Positions 19,632 to 30,832 of a stretch of 64,000 nt of DNA are shown piece after piece. This DNA is from Tumebacillus permanentifrigoris (GTDB taxonomy: Bacteria; Bacillota; Bacilli; Tumebacillales; Tumebacillaceae). Below the pieces are notes generated by a model. That model ran no database searches. It saw only the letters and a program-made list of their open reading frames with translations, and was not told the origin of the DNA. Both the position numbers and the translations under genes were made by a program. How positions within the stretch are numbered: the stretch's first letter is position 1; each line of letters begins with the position of its first letter. The stretch spans positions 1-64,000 of the forward strand of contig NZ_QGGL01000022.1 in NCBI RefSeq assembly GCF_003148565.1. The letters run 5' to 3'.

Positions 19632-20075
19632 ATGAACGAGAACGCCAACAACATTATCCAAGGGCTGACTCTCAACAAGCCCTTGGTCAAAAAACCGCAT
19701 GAAATGCCGGGCCTCGCCCTCGCGTATATGGGCGATGCCGTCTGGGAGATGTACATCCGCCAGCACTTGCTCTGCAAGGGGGAGATGCAGCCCAACTCCC
19801 TGCACAAGTATGCGACCCGCTATGTAAAAGCCAAGTCGCAGGCGGGGGTGCTCCATTTCTTGGCGGAGAGCTTGTCCGAGGAAGAGATGAGCGTCATGAA
19901 GCGCGGCCGCAACGCCAAGTCCGGGTCCACGCCGAAAAACGGCGACCTGATCGACTACCGCCATGCGACCGGCTTTGAAAGCTTGCTAGGCTACCTGTAC
20001 CTGCAAGGCCGCTTCGAGCGCTTGCAGGAACTCGCCACCCGCTCGATCGAGTGGCTGGAGTCCCAAGACAACTAA
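19632..20075 (+). CDS. mrnC: MrnC, mini-ribonuclease III
   Basis: A 147-aa RNase III-type catalytic domain without a double-stranded RNA-binding domain, which matures 23S rRNA in Firmicutes. The RNase III signature is seen as LALAYMGDAVWEMYIR near the N-terminus, with acidic catalytic residues, and GFESLLGYLYLQGR near the C-terminus. The start is uncertain: ATG 19632 is preferred, but GTG 19611 inside cysS is open. Same place as in Bacillus (cysS-mrnC-rlmB). Confidence 0.93.
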   Translation: MNENANNIIQGLTLNKPLVKKPHEMPGLALAYMGDAVWEMYIRQHLLCKGEMQPNSLHKYATRYVKAKSQAGVLHFLAESLSEEEMSVMKRGRNAKSGSTPKNGDLIDYRHATGFESLLGYLYLQGRFERLQELATRSIEWLESQDN

Positions 20076-20100
20076 GAACTCAGAGGAGACGATCTATTTT

Positions 20101-21162
20101 ATGAAAAAATACCCTTCCCAAGCAGCACGCGCTAAAAAAGCACCAGGTGGCCCGCGTGGCCGTGGCGGCGCCGACAAATTTGCCGGCAAAGCGAAATTTG
20201 TACACACGGCCGGTGAAGAGCGTCCGGAGCGCGGCACTCGCGATACCTTCGAGCGCGGCGCACGCCCGGAACGCAGCAATGACCGTCCGGACCGCGGCGG
20301 TTTTAAAAGCGGTGGCTTCAAAAGTGGTGGTTTCAAAAGTGGCGGTCGCAACGACCGCAATGACCGTGGCGCACGTGATGACCGTCGTGCCCAAGGCTTT
20401 GGCGGCGAAGATGCAGCCAACCCGAACGAGCAGGTAGAAGGCCGTCACCCGGTGTTGGAAGCGCTGAAGTCGGGCCGCACGATCAACAAAATCCTCATGA
20501 CCGAAGGTGCGACCGGCACTACCGTGATGGAGATCCTCGCCAAAGCACGCCAAGCGTCTGTGATCGTGCAGACCGTTCCGAAAAACAAACTCGACCAGAT
20601 CGCCGATGGCCGCAACCACCAAGGCGTCATCGCCTACATCGCGGCGAAGGACTACGCAGAGCTGGAAGACATCATCGAAGCGGCGACCAATTCCCCGCGT
20701 CCGGGCCTGATCATCGTCCTCGACGAGATCGAAGACCCGTTCAACTTGGGTTCGATCCTGCGTACCGCTGATGGCGTAGGCGCACATGGCGTCGTGATTC
20801 CGAAGCGCCGCGCTGTGCCGCTGACCGCAACGGTCGCCAAAGCATCTGCGGGTGCGATCGAGCACGTGCCGGTCGCTCGCGTTGCGAACATCTCGCAAAC
20901 GATTGAGACCTTGAAGAAAATGGGCTACTGGGTCGTGGGCACCGACGTCGACGGCGAGAGCATGTACCACCAAATCGACATGACCGTCCCGATCGTCATG
21001 GTGATCGGCAATGAAGGCACCGGGTTGGGCGAAGCGATCAAAAAACGTTGCGACTACCTCGTGCGCTTGCCGATGATCGGACAAGTTCAGTCCCTGAACG
21101 CAGGTGTCGCGACCGGAATCCTGCTCTATGAAGTCCTGCGTCAGCGCGGCGAGAAGCGCTAA
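20101..21162 (+). CDS. rlmB: RlmB-type SPOUT rRNA 2'-O-methyltransferase with basic N-terminal tail
   Basis: A 353-aa TrmH/SPOUT methyltransferase, by synteny the 23S rRNA Gm2251-type enzyme RlmB. The substrate-binding domain begins near 112 (EGRHPVLEALKSGRTI). The SPOUT knot carries EDPFNLGSILRTADGVG, VIGNEGTGLG and the C-terminal QSLNAGVATGILLYE. Unusual: about 110 N-terminal residues are low-complexity, rich in R, G and K, with three tandem GGFKS units (66-80). Family members are typically near 250 aa, so the tail is an addition. ATG at 20101 follows AGAGGAGACG. Confidence 0.92.
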   Translation: MKKYPSQAARAKKAPGGPRGRGGADKFAGKAKFVHTAGEERPERGTRDTFERGARPERSNDRPDRGGFKSGGFKSGGFKSGGRNDRNDRGARDDRRAQGFGGEDAANPNEQVEGRHPVLEALKSGRTINKILMTEGATGTTVMEILAKARQASVIVQTVPKNKLDQIADGRNHQGVIAYIAAKDYAELEDIIEAATNSPRPGLIIVLDEIEDPFNLGSILRTADGVGAHGVVIPKRRAVPLTATVAKASAGAIEHVPVARVANISQTIETLKKMGYWVVGTDVDGESMYHQIDMTVPIVMVIGNEGTGLGEAIKKRCDYLVRLPMIGQVQSLNAGVATGILLYEVLRQRGEKR

Positions 21163-21182
21163 CGGCATGGACCCCCACCCTC

Positions 21183-21695
21183 ATGCGTGAGGTGCTCATC
21201 GTCGACGGGTACAACATCATCGGAGACTGGCCCGAGCTGCGCCAATTGAAAGCGCAAAGCCTCGAGGCGGCTCGAGATCAACTGCTGGAAGATCTCAAGG
21301 AATACAAGGCGATCACGGGCCGGGACGTGATCGTCGTCTTCGATGCACACTTGTCCCGCGGCGGGCAATCGGAGGAAACGGTCGGCGGTGTCCGACTGCT
21401 GTACACCAAAGAGTTGGAAACGGCGGACGAGTTGATCGAACGCTTGGTCTATGAATTTGAACGGGAGAAAGTCCGCCGCCATCTCTTTGTGGCGACGAGC
21501 GATTACGTCGAGCAACAGGTGACGTTTGGCGGCGGTGCTCTCCGCATCTCTGCAAGGGAATTGCGCATCGATGTGCGGGCAGCGAAAAAGGAAATCCAAG
21601 AGCGTGTCGACAACCTGACAACACGTTCAAACCGACTTGGAAACCACCTAACACCCGAAGTTCGAGAAATGTTCGAAAAGTGGAGAAGGAAATGA
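21183..21695 (+). CDS. rae1: Rae1/YacP, ribosome-associated endonuclease
   Basis: A 170-aa NYN/PIN-like nuclease. In B. subtilis Rae1 cleaves mRNA in the ribosomal A site. The N-terminal LIVDGYNIIGDWPEL supplies D8 and N11 of the active site. The acidic strands VIVVFDAHLS and FVATSDYVEQ complete it, and the C-terminal 35 residues are basic. The ATG at 21183 lies 20 nt after rlmB. The order rlmB-rae1-sigH matches Bacillus. Confidence 0.93.
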   Translation: MREVLIVDGYNIIGDWPELRQLKAQSLEAARDQLLEDLKEYKAITGRDVIVVFDAHLSRGGQSEETVGGVRLLYTKELETADELIERLVYEFEREKVRRHLFVATSDYVEQQVTFGGGALRISARELRIDVRAAKKEIQERVDNLTTRSNRLGNHLTPEVREMFEKWRRK

Positions 21696-21708
21696 CGGAA
21701 GTTAGCAA

Positions 21709-21738
21709 TTGACCCTACTAGATTACATAAAGTATAAT
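21709..21738 (+). promoter_or_regulatory. sigma-A promoter of sigH
   Basis: TTGACC (21709-21714), 18-nt spacer, TATAAT (21733-21738), 41 nt before the sigH start. Confidence 0.75.
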
Positions 21739-21779
21739 GATCTCATTCTCGGCGGACGCCAAGGTCGGAGGGATGAGAG

Positions 21780-22427
21780 TTGGCTATCCATGTAACTACA
21801 GGTCAAACGGTAGACCTCGAAGCGATGTCTGACGAGGACTTGGTCGAACTCGTCCGCCAGGGCGACGACGAAGCGCTTGAGCACCTGATCAATAAGTACA
21901 AGAATTTTGTACGCGCAAAAGCACGCTCCTACTTCCTCATCGGAGCGGATCGTGAGGACATCGTCCAAGAAGGGATGATTGGACTCTACAAGTCGATCCG
22001 CGACTTCCGCGATGACAAACTTGCCTCGTTCAAAGCCTTCGCAGAACTCTGCATCACACGGCAGATCATCACTGCGATTAAAACTGCAACCCGTCAGAAG
22101 CACATCCCCTTGAACTCTTACGTTTCCCTTGATAAACCGATCTACGACGAAGACTCTGATCGCACGCTGCTCGATGTGATCTGCGGCTCCCGCGTCACCG
22201 ATCCGGAAGAGCTGATCATCAACCAAGAGGAGTTTGACGACATCGAAGTTCGCATGGGTGAGATCCTGAGCGACTTGGAACGCAAAGTCCTGATGCTCTA
22301 CTTGGATGGCCGCTCCTACCAAGAGATCGCGGTGGATCTGAAACGCCACGTCAAGTCGATTGACAATGCGCTGCAGCGCGTCAAGCGCAAGTTAGAACGC
22401 TATCTAGAAGTTCGGGACGTAAACTAA
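21780..22427 (+). CDS. sigH: SigH, RNA polymerase sigma factor for early sporulation
   Basis: A 215-aa sigma-70 family factor (sigma-30/SigH group) that directs transition-state and early sporulation genes. Region 2 includes the core-binding helix IVQEGMIGLYKSIRDF and the -10 recognition segment SFKAFAELCITRQIITAIK. Region 4 (about 160-208) ends with the helix-turn-helix RSYQEIAVDLKRHVKSIDN. The start is TTG at 21780 after GGAGGGATGAG. Monocistronic between rae1 and the tRNA; its presence supports a spore-forming host. Confidence 0.96.
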   Translation: MAIHVTTGQTVDLEAMSDEDLVELVRQGDDEALEHLINKYKNFVRAKARSYFLIGADREDIVQEGMIGLYKSIRDFRDDKLASFKAFAELCITRQIITAIKTATRQKHIPLNSYVSLDKPIYDEDSDRTLLDVICGSRVTDPEELIINQEEFDDIEVRMGEILSDLERKVLMLYLDGRSYQEIAVDLKRHVKSIDNALQRVKRKLERYLEVRDVN

Positions 22428-22441
22428 ATGACGAACCGGGC

Positions 22442-22470
22442 TTGCATTATGTAGAGTGATCAGGTATACT
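22442..22470 (+). promoter_or_regulatory. sigma-A promoter of the initiator tRNA
   Basis: TTGCAT (22442-22447), 17-nt spacer, TATACT (22465-22470), about 50 nt before the tRNA. Confidence 0.65.
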
Positions 22471-22522
22471 AAGTCTTGTCGGCTGAGGCAAGCGCTTCTG
22501 CACCTACTTCAGCCGATCCCGT

Positions 22523-22598
22523 CGCGGGGTGGAGCAGTTGGCAGCTCGTCGGGCTCATAACCCGAAGGTCACAGGTTCAAGTCCTGTCCCCGCAACCA
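22523..22598 (+). tRNA. tRNA-fMet (CAT), initiator
   Basis: A 76-nt cloverleaf with encoded CCA. The acceptor CGCGGGG pairs with CCCCGCA but leaves an unpaired C1-A72, the mark of initiator tRNA. The anticodon stem TCGGG / CCCGA holds three G-C pairs and CTCATAA in the loop, giving anticodon CAT. The T arm is ACAGG TTCAAGT CCTGT. A single tRNA gene with its own promoter and terminator. Confidence 0.96.
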
Positions 22599-22608
22599 AC
22601 CTTATAAG

Positions 22609-22641
22609 AAAGAGAGACGCCATGAGCGTCTCTCTTTTTTT
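22609..22641 (+). terminator. tRNA-fMet terminator
   Basis: AGAGAGACGC / GCGTCTCTCT with a 5-nt loop and a run of T, 10 nt after the tRNA. Confidence 0.9.
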
Positions 22642-22711
22642 GCAGGTATTGTATGGCAAGTTTTTGGTTATCATGCAAGTAGTGCCTATGGCAATTGCAG
22701 AGGCCTCTTGG

Positions 22712-22740
22712 TTGACATGACCCTGACGTTGTGATAAATT
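22712..22740 (+). promoter_or_regulatory. promoter of rpmG-secE-nusG
   Basis: TTGACA (22712-22717), 17-nt spacer, TAAATT (22735-22740). Perfect -35 and 4/6 -10, 70 nt before rpmG. Confidence 0.6.
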
Positions 22741-22810
22741 AACATAGGTATTCATGTCTGGATGGACAAGTATATTGAAAATAGCATCCATAAGTAGGAG
22801 GTGTCCATAG

Positions 22811-22960
22811 ATGCGCGTGAACGTTACCATGGCTTGCACCGATTGCAAGCAACGGAACTACATCACCAAGAAGAACAAGAAGAACAATCCGGACCGCATC
22901 GAGTTGAAGAAGTTCTGCAAGTTCTGCAACTCTCACACTGCGCACCGCGAAACCCGCTAA
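22811..22960 (+). CDS. rpmG: 50S ribosomal protein L33, zinc-type
   Basis: A 49-aa ribosomal protein of the large subunit. Two CxxC pairs (C9/C12 and C36/C39) mark the zinc-binding form, whereas some paralogues induced under zinc starvation lack them. The ATG follows AGGAGGTGT. The product starts [12 protein letters not shown] and ends HRETR. It leads directly into secE and nusG, the usual neighbourhood in Bacillales. Confidence 0.96.
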   Translation: MRVNVTMACTDCKQRNYITKKNKKNNPDRIELKKFCKFCNSHTAHRETR

Positions 22961-22994
22961 TGGTGTAGCACTCGGACAAGGGGTGAACACACAA

Positions 22995-23237
22995 ATGGCA
23001 GGATCTTCTACGGTAGCACCTGATGCGAAACAACCGCGTCCGAACGTCTTCAAGCGTACTGGTCTGTTTTTCAAGGACGCTTGGGGCGAACTAAAGCGCG
23101 TGCGTTGGCCGAACCGCAAAGAACTTGTGAGTTATACGATGGTCGTACTGGGTACGTGCATCTTTATGATTCTCTTGGTCTTTGCTTTCGACCTCGGCAT
23201 CAGTTATCTGTTGCGTCTCATCGGCCTGGGCAAGTAA
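22995..23237 (+). CDS. secE: SecE, preprotein translocase subunit
   Basis: An 80-aa subunit that clamps SecY in the Sec translocon. The first 25 residues are polar; the amphipathic surface helix is seen in WGELKRVRWPNRKEL and is followed by one membrane segment (about 45-72). This is the short single-span Gram-positive form. ATG at 22995 is preferred to the GTG at 22983 because AAGGGGTG lies at proper distance. Confidence 0.95.
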   Translation: MAGSSTVAPDAKQPRPNVFKRTGLFFKDAWGELKRVRWPNRKELVSYTMVVLGTCIFMILLVFAFDLGISYLLRLIGLGK

Positions 23238-23296
23238 CGGCCTAGGTTATCACACTCACTGAACTTAGGGGGGAAGGGCATCCTGCCCTCGCGTAC

Positions 23297-23842
23297 ATGG
23301 AACAGTTGGAAAAACGCTGGTATGTCGTCCATACCTATTCTGGTTATGAAAACAAGGTGAAGGCGAACCTGGAGAAACGTGTCATCTCCATGGAGATGGA
23401 GGACAAGATCTTCCGCGTCCTCGTTCCGGTGGAAGAGGAAACGGAAGTCAAGAACGGGAAGCAAAAGTCCGTCATGCGGAAAGTATTCCCGGGCTATGTG
23501 CTCGTCGAGATGATCATGACCGACGACTCTTGGTACGTCGTGCGTAACACGCCGGGTGTCACAGGCTTTGTGGGTTCAACGGGTGCCGGTTCCAAACCGA
23601 CCCCGCTCATGCCGTCTGAAGTCCGCACCATTCTTAAGCAGATGGGCGTGGATGCCGCGACACGTAAACCGGTGGACTATACGCTCAAAGAAGCGGTGCG
23701 TGTCACGGATGGCCCGTTTGCCAACATCGTCGGATCCATCGAAGAGATCGACGTAGATCGTTCGAAGCTCAAGGTGCTGGTCTCGATGTTCGGACGCGAA
23801 ACCCCGCTCGAACTTGACTTTGATCAGGTTGAGAAGTTATAA
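23297..23842 (+). CDS. nusG: NusG, transcription elongation/termination factor
   Basis: A 181-aa factor that binds RNA polymerase at the clamp and links it to ribosomes or modulates pausing. The NGN domain occupies about 7-115 (RWYVVHTYSGYENKV onward). The KOW domain (about 128-181) contains VRVTDGPFANIVGSIEEID. Normal length for the family. It follows secE by 59 nt and is followed by a hairpin with T-run before rplK. Confidence 0.97.
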   Translation: MEQLEKRWYVVHTYSGYENKVKANLEKRVISMEMEDKIFRVLVPVEEETEVKNGKQKSVMRKVFPGYVLVEMIMTDDSWYVVRNTPGVTGFVGSTGAGSKPTPLMPSEVRTILKQMGVDAATRKPVDYTLKEAVRVTDGPFANIVGSIEEIDVDRSKLKVLVSMFGRETPLELDFDQVEKL

Positions 23843-23861
23843 TCTACTTCGGTTCAAGTTT

Positions 23862-23900
23862 GGTCTATCATGGCTCAGCCATCGTATAGACCTGTTTTTA
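23862..23900 (+). terminator. terminator or attenuator between nusG and rplK
   Basis: GGTCTAT / ATAGACC outer stem enclosing ATGGCT / AGCCAT, followed by TGTTTTTA. It ends transcription after nusG or attenuates read-through into rplK; no strong separate rplK promoter was seen. Confidence 0.65.
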
Positions 23901-23901
23901 A

Positions 23902-23934
23902 GTGGGAGGGGCATCTGTTCCCGTCTAACCACAT
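23902..23934 (+). promoter_or_regulatory. candidate L1 autoregulatory element before rplK
   Basis: GTGGGAGG (23902-23909) and CCACAT (23929-23934) bracket a 19-nt segment; GTGG can pair with CCAC. The same two blocks at nearly the same spacing stand before rplA. In many bacteria L1 represses the L11-L1 operon by binding a leader that mimics its 23S site, so an L1 operator is inferred. Confidence 0.45.
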
Positions 23935-23958
23935 TCTTTCTAGAAGGAGGTGTCTGTT

Positions 23959-24384
23959 GTGGCTAAAAAGGTTATGAAACTCGTGAAGCTGCAAATTCCG
24001 GCAGCGAAGGCCACCCCTGCACCGCCGGTTGGTCCGGCTCTCGGTCAGGCTGGGGTAAACATCATGGGGTTCTGCAAGGAGTTTAACGCTCGCACCGCAG
24101 AACAAGCTGGTCTCATCATCCCGGTAGTTATCACCGTTTATGAAGACCGCTCTTTCACTTTCGAAACCAAAACCCCGCCGGCTGCTGTCCTGCTCAAAAA
24201 AGCGGCAGGTATCGAGTCGGGTTCCGGTGAACCGAACAAGAAGAAAGTTGCAACCGTAAAGCGTGACAAGGTCCGTGAAATCGCGGAAACCAAAATGCCT
24301 GACCTCAACGCAGCGAACGTCGAGTCCGCTATGCGTATGGTCGAAGGTACTGCACGCAGCATGGGCATCGTAATCGAAGACTAA
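23959..24384 (+). CDS. rplK: 50S ribosomal protein L11
   Basis: A 141-aa protein of the GTPase-associated centre that binds 23S helices 43-44 and is the thiostrepton-site protein. The proline-rich N-terminus [21 protein letters not shown] (about 15-35) and the C-terminal rRNA-binding segment ([17 protein letters not shown]) are intact. GTG at 23959 follows AAGGAGGTGTCTGTT; the longer frame from 23950 overlaps that site. First gene of rplK-rplA. Confidence 0.97.
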   Translation: MAKKVMKLVKLQIPAAKATPAPPVGPALGQAGVNIMGFCKEFNARTAEQAGLIIPVVITVYEDRSFTFETKTPPAAVLLKKAAGIESGSGEPNKKKVATVKRDKVREIAETKMPDLNAANVESAMRMVEGTARSMGIVIED

Positions 24385-24440
24385 TCTCTTCGTTTTTCTT
24401 CACGGGTTGGTGGGGTCAAGTGCTCTGCCAACCTTTATTC

Positions 24441-24472
24441 GTGGGAGGTTTTTTCTACCGCTATAACCACAT
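24441..24472 (+). promoter_or_regulatory. candidate L1 autoregulatory element before rplA
   Basis: GTGGGAGG (24441-24448) and CCACAT (24467-24472) with 18 nt between, a second copy of the arrangement before rplK. It ends 18 nt before the rplA start. A GGTTGG / CCAACC stem (24405-24433) lies just upstream. Confidence 0.45.
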
Positions 24473-24489
24473 GAGGGAGGGTACTTTAA

Positions 24490-25176
24490 ATGCCGAAACA
24501 AGGTAAGAAATACACCGAAGCAGCGAAACTCGTTGACACCAACGCAGTATACGAACCTGCTGAAGCGCTCGAACTGGTGAAAAAGACCGCTCGTGCGAAA
24601 TTTGACGAAACTGTTGAAGTTGCTTTCCGTCTGGGCGTTGACCCGAAGAAAGCTGACCAACAAATCCGTGGTGCAGTCGTACTGCCGCACGGCACTGGTA
24701 AAACCCTGCGTGTACTCGTATTCGCAAAAGGCGAAAAAGCAAAAGAAGCGGAAGCTGCTGGCGCTGACTTCGTTGGCGATGATGATATGATTGCAAAAAT
24801 CAACACCGGTTGGTTTGATTTTGATGCTGTCGTCGCAACTCCGGACATGATGGCATCTGTTGGTAAGCTCGGTCGTGTACTCGGTCCGAAAGGCCTGATG
24901 CCGAACCCGAAAACCGGTACCGTCACTTTCGACGTAACCAAAGCTGTAAACGAGATCAAAGCGGGTAAGATCGAATACCGCGTCGACAAGCAAGGGAACA
25001 TCCACGCTCCGCTCGGCAAGATCTCCTTCGAAGACGAAAAACTGCTGGAAAACTACCAAACCCTGCTTGATACCCTCGTGAAGGCAAAACCGGCTGCTGC
25101 AAAAGGTACCTACCTGCGCAACATCACCTTGTCCTCCACCATGGGCCCGGGCGTAAAAGTGAACCCGCAGAAGTAA
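24490..25176 (+). CDS. rplA: 50S ribosomal protein L1
   Basis: A 228-aa protein of the mobile L1 stalk that helps release deacylated tRNA from the E site. The central signature [21 protein letters not shown] (about 133-153) identifies it, and the length is normal. The ATG follows GAGGGAGGGTACT. L1 is in many bacteria the repressor of its own operon, and elements fitting this stand before both rplK and rplA here. Confidence 0.97.
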   Translation: MPKQGKKYTEAAKLVDTNAVYEPAEALELVKKTARAKFDETVEVAFRLGVDPKKADQQIRGAVVLPHGTGKTLRVLVFAKGEKAKEAEAAGADFVGDDDMIAKINTGWFDFDAVVATPDMMASVGKLGRVLGPKGLMPNPKTGTVTFDVTKAVNEIKAGKIEYRVDKQGNIHAPLGKISFEDEKLLENYQTLLDTLVKAKPAAAKGTYLRNITLSSTMGPGVKVNPQK

Positions 25177-25201
25177 TTTTGCGGAACCAGCAATTTCCGT
25201 T

Positions 25202-25230
25202 TTGACTTTCTAAACCAAGCATGATAAGAT
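25202..25230 (+). promoter_or_regulatory. promoter of rplJ-rplL
   Basis: TTGACT (25202-25207), 17-nt spacer, TAAGAT (25225-25230) with a TGA extension before the -10. It fires into the L10 leader. Confidence 0.7.
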
Positions 25231-25235
25231 ATGTC

Positions 25236-25380
25236 CTGTTGCAACTGAATATGCTGCGACCGTAGACAGCGGGTGCTGGAGCCGAAGGCTTCGCTTAATA
25301 CCCCGCCGAGGACGAATTCGATTTCACCTTGGTTGTGAAACGTATGCCCTCGTGAGTTTACTTGCGAGGGCTTTTTGTCT
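25236..25380 (+). promoter_or_regulatory. L10 (rplJ) leader RNA
   Basis: A structured 5' leader between the promoter and rplJ, in the place of the known L10 leader of Firmicutes through which L10 (with L12) represses its own operon. Visible parts are GCGGG...CCCGC-type pairing around 25269-25310, a TTTCAC / GTGAAA hairpin (25322-25340) and a terminator GCCCTCG / CGAGGGC with TTTTT (25346-25376). The terminator inside the leader suggests transcription attenuation. Confidence 0.75.
25346..25377 (+). terminator. attenuator terminator in the rplJ leader
   Basis: GCCCTCG / CGAGGGC stem followed by TTTTTG, 34 nt before rplJ. Confidence 0.75.
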
Positions 25381-25410
25381 GCGCATGACATATAAACAGG
25401 AGGTGTAACG

Positions 25411-25902
25411 ATGGGTATCCGTGAAGAAAAAGTATCGATCGTTAGCGAGATCGCTGAGAAGCTGCAAGCTTCGAAATCGACGATCATCACTGACTACCGT
25501 GGTCTGACTGTTGGCGAAGTAACCGAACTCCGCGCGCGTCTTCGTGACGCAGGCATCGAGTTCCGCGTTCTCAAAAACACCATGACCCGTCGTGCTGCTG
25601 ATCAAGTCAACATGTCGGAAGTCAACGAGTTCCTCGTTGGCCCGAGCGCAATCGCGTTCTCCACTGCTGATGATGTAGTAGCACCGGCGAAAATCCTCAA
25701 CGAGTTCGCGAAAACGCACAAAGCTCTTGAGCTCAAAGCTGGTATCGTCGATGGCAAAGTCATCGGCCAAGCTGAAGTTCAAGCACTGGCTGAACTGCCG
25801 TCCCGCGAAGGTCTGCTCTCCATGCTTCTCTCCGTGCTCCAAGCTCCGATGCGCAACTTTGCGTACGCGGTTCAACAGATCGCAGACAAGCAAGAGGCGT
25901 AA
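25411..25902 (+). CDS. rplJ: 50S ribosomal protein L10
   Basis: A 163-aa base of the L7/L12 stalk. The N-terminal rRNA-binding part contains [19 protein letters not shown] and [12 protein letters not shown]. The C-terminal helix (about 135-163) carries L12 dimers. Starts with ATG after AGGAGGTGTAACG. It is the autoregulator of the rplJ-rplL unit through the upstream leader. Confidence 0.97.
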   Translation: MGIREEKVSIVSEIAEKLQASKSTIITDYRGLTVGEVTELRARLRDAGIEFRVLKNTMTRRAADQVNMSEVNEFLVGPSAIAFSTADDVVAPAKILNEFAKTHKALELKAGIVDGKVIGQAEVQALAELPSREGLLSMLLSVLQAPMRNFAYAVQQIADKQEA

Positions 25903-25948
25903 GCTCGCATAATCAACGAATCATACAACTATTAGGAGGTTTCCCCAC

Positions 25949-26308
25949 ATGGCGATCCAAGATATCATTGAACAGATCAAAGGCATGACCGTTCTCGAAC
26001 TGAACGACCTCGTTAAAGCAATCGAAGAAGAATTCGGCGTAACCGCAGCAGCTCCGGTAGCAGCTGGCGGCGCTGCAGTTGCAGCAGTCGAAGAACAATC
26101 CGAGTTCGACGTAATCCTCAACTCGGCTGGCGCTTCCAAGATCAACGTAATCAAAGTTGTTCGCGAAATCACCGGTCTGGGCCTCAAAGAAGCAAAAGAA
26201 ATCGTCGACAACGCTCCGAAAGCTCTGAAAGAAAAGATCTCCAAAGAAGAAGCAGACGCTATGAAAGCGAAGCTCGAAGAAGCTGGCGCTTCCGTAGAAG
26301 TGAAGTAA
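25949..26308 (+). CDS. rplL: 50S ribosomal protein L7/L12
   Basis: A 119-aa stalk protein that recruits translational GTPases. The N-terminal dimerisation domain (1-35), alanine-rich hinge ([15 protein letters not shown], about 35-50) and C-terminal factor-binding domain with [18 protein letters not shown] (about 68-85) are all present. AGGAGG precedes the ATG. It follows rplJ by 46 nt and is followed by a strong terminator. Confidence 0.97.
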   Translation: MAIQDIIEQIKGMTVLELNDLVKAIEEEFGVTAAAPVAAGGAAVAAVEEQSEFDVILNSAGASKINVIKVVREITGLGLKEAKEIVDNAPKALKEKISKEEADAMKAKLEEAGASVEVK

Positions 26309-26329
26309 TTTCACTTTCTCGCTTCACCA

Positions 26330-26367
26330 AAAAGCACCTGGCCGCTCGCGGTCGGGTGCTTTTTTTT
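26330..26367 (+). terminator. rplJ-rplL terminator
   Basis: AAGCACC / GGGTGCTT stem with a GC-rich inner loop and eight T's, 22 nt after rplL. Confidence 0.9.
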
Positions 26368-26435
26368 CATACATGGTTTATACTAGGGAATCTGGAAATT
26401 GGGTAACCTAAAAAGGTGAGGGAGGGTGTGCGCCC

Positions 26436-27047
26436 GTGAGTGATCACTACTTTTCGAACAAACCAACCGTGGAGCATGACTTGCGCACGATCCGCGTCGC
26501 GTTGCGCGGGCAAGAATTTGTATTTTGGACAGATGCCGGTGTGTTCTCCAAGGCAGGTATCGACTTTGGCAGTGAACTGCTGATTGAATCGATGGAGATT
26601 CCGTCCGATGCGACCGTCCTCGATGTAGGCTGTGGCTACGGGCCGATTGGACTCGCGGCGGCAAAATTGGCAGCAGCAGGCCAGGTCACGATGCTCGATG
26701 TCAACGAGCGCGCCGTGGAATTGGCGCGCAAAAACGCAACGTCCAACGGCATCGCCAATGTAGAGATTCTCGTCAGCGACCGCTATGAGCACGTGCAAGG
26801 CCGCCGCTTCGATGTGATTCTGACCAATCCGCCGATCCGTGCGGGGAAGCTCGTCGTCCACTCGATTTTTGACGGGGCGGTGGAGCATCTGACGGAGCGC
26901 GGAGAACTCTGGGTGGTGATTCAGAAAAAGCAAGGCGCGCCGTCGGCCAAGAAGCGTCTCGAAGAGTTGTTTGATTCCGTAGAGGACGTCGCACGGGATG
27001 CTGGGTTCCGGATCTTCCGGTGCAGCCAGCCGCTGCCCAAGCCTTAG
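26436..27047 (+). CDS. ybxB: RsmC/YbxB-type class I methyltransferase
   Basis: A 203-aa SAM-dependent methyltransferase. Motif I is LDVGCGYGPIGLA (about 61-73), the acidic strand is MLDVNE, and the catalytic NPPIR (N-P-P-I) suggests N-methylation of a guanine in rRNA, as in RsmC. It is a single catalytic domain, shorter than two-domain RsmC. Start GTG at 26436 after GAGGGAGGGTG. It stands between rplL and rpoB just as ybxB does in B. subtilis. The exact target base is not known. Confidence 0.88.
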   Translation: MSDHYFSNKPTVEHDLRTIRVALRGQEFVFWTDAGVFSKAGIDFGSELLIESMEIPSDATVLDVGCGYGPIGLAAAKLAAAGQVTMLDVNERAVELARKNATSNGIANVEILVSDRYEHVQGRRFDVILTNPPIRAGKLVVHSIFDGAVEHLTERGELWVVIQKKQGAPSAKKRLEELFDSVEDVARDAGFRIFRCSQPLPKP

Positions 27048-27066
27048 AATCTATGCCAAGATTTTG

Positions 27067-27095
27067 TTGACACGGCAGTTTCGTTGTTGTATAGT
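27067..27095 (+). promoter_or_regulatory. sigma-A promoter of rpoB-rpoC
   Basis: TTGACA (27067-27072), 17-nt spacer, TATAGT (27090-27095), followed by a leader of about 165 nt. The leader holds no clear terminator. Confidence 0.8.
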
Positions 27096-27263
27096 TATTT
27101 AATGCGTAATCCTACACTGCGCTACATGTCCTCACCACAAGAGGTATGGGGTACAGGGTTTCTGGTTACGAATGAATATTACGTAGGTTGTCAAGAAATG
27201 TGTTTACATAGCGTACTCGCATTTTATTTTTTTGGTAACAAATGTCGACCAAAGGTATGAGGG

Positions 27264-30809
<3,546 letters not shown>

Positions 30810-30832
30810 GTACTGAAAGGGAGGTAGGCCCC

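Noticed and set aside
20290-20345. DNA repeat in rlmB as a mobile or regulatory repeat
   Set aside because: The repeats are in frame and encode GGFKS units; a coding low-complexity tract explains them.
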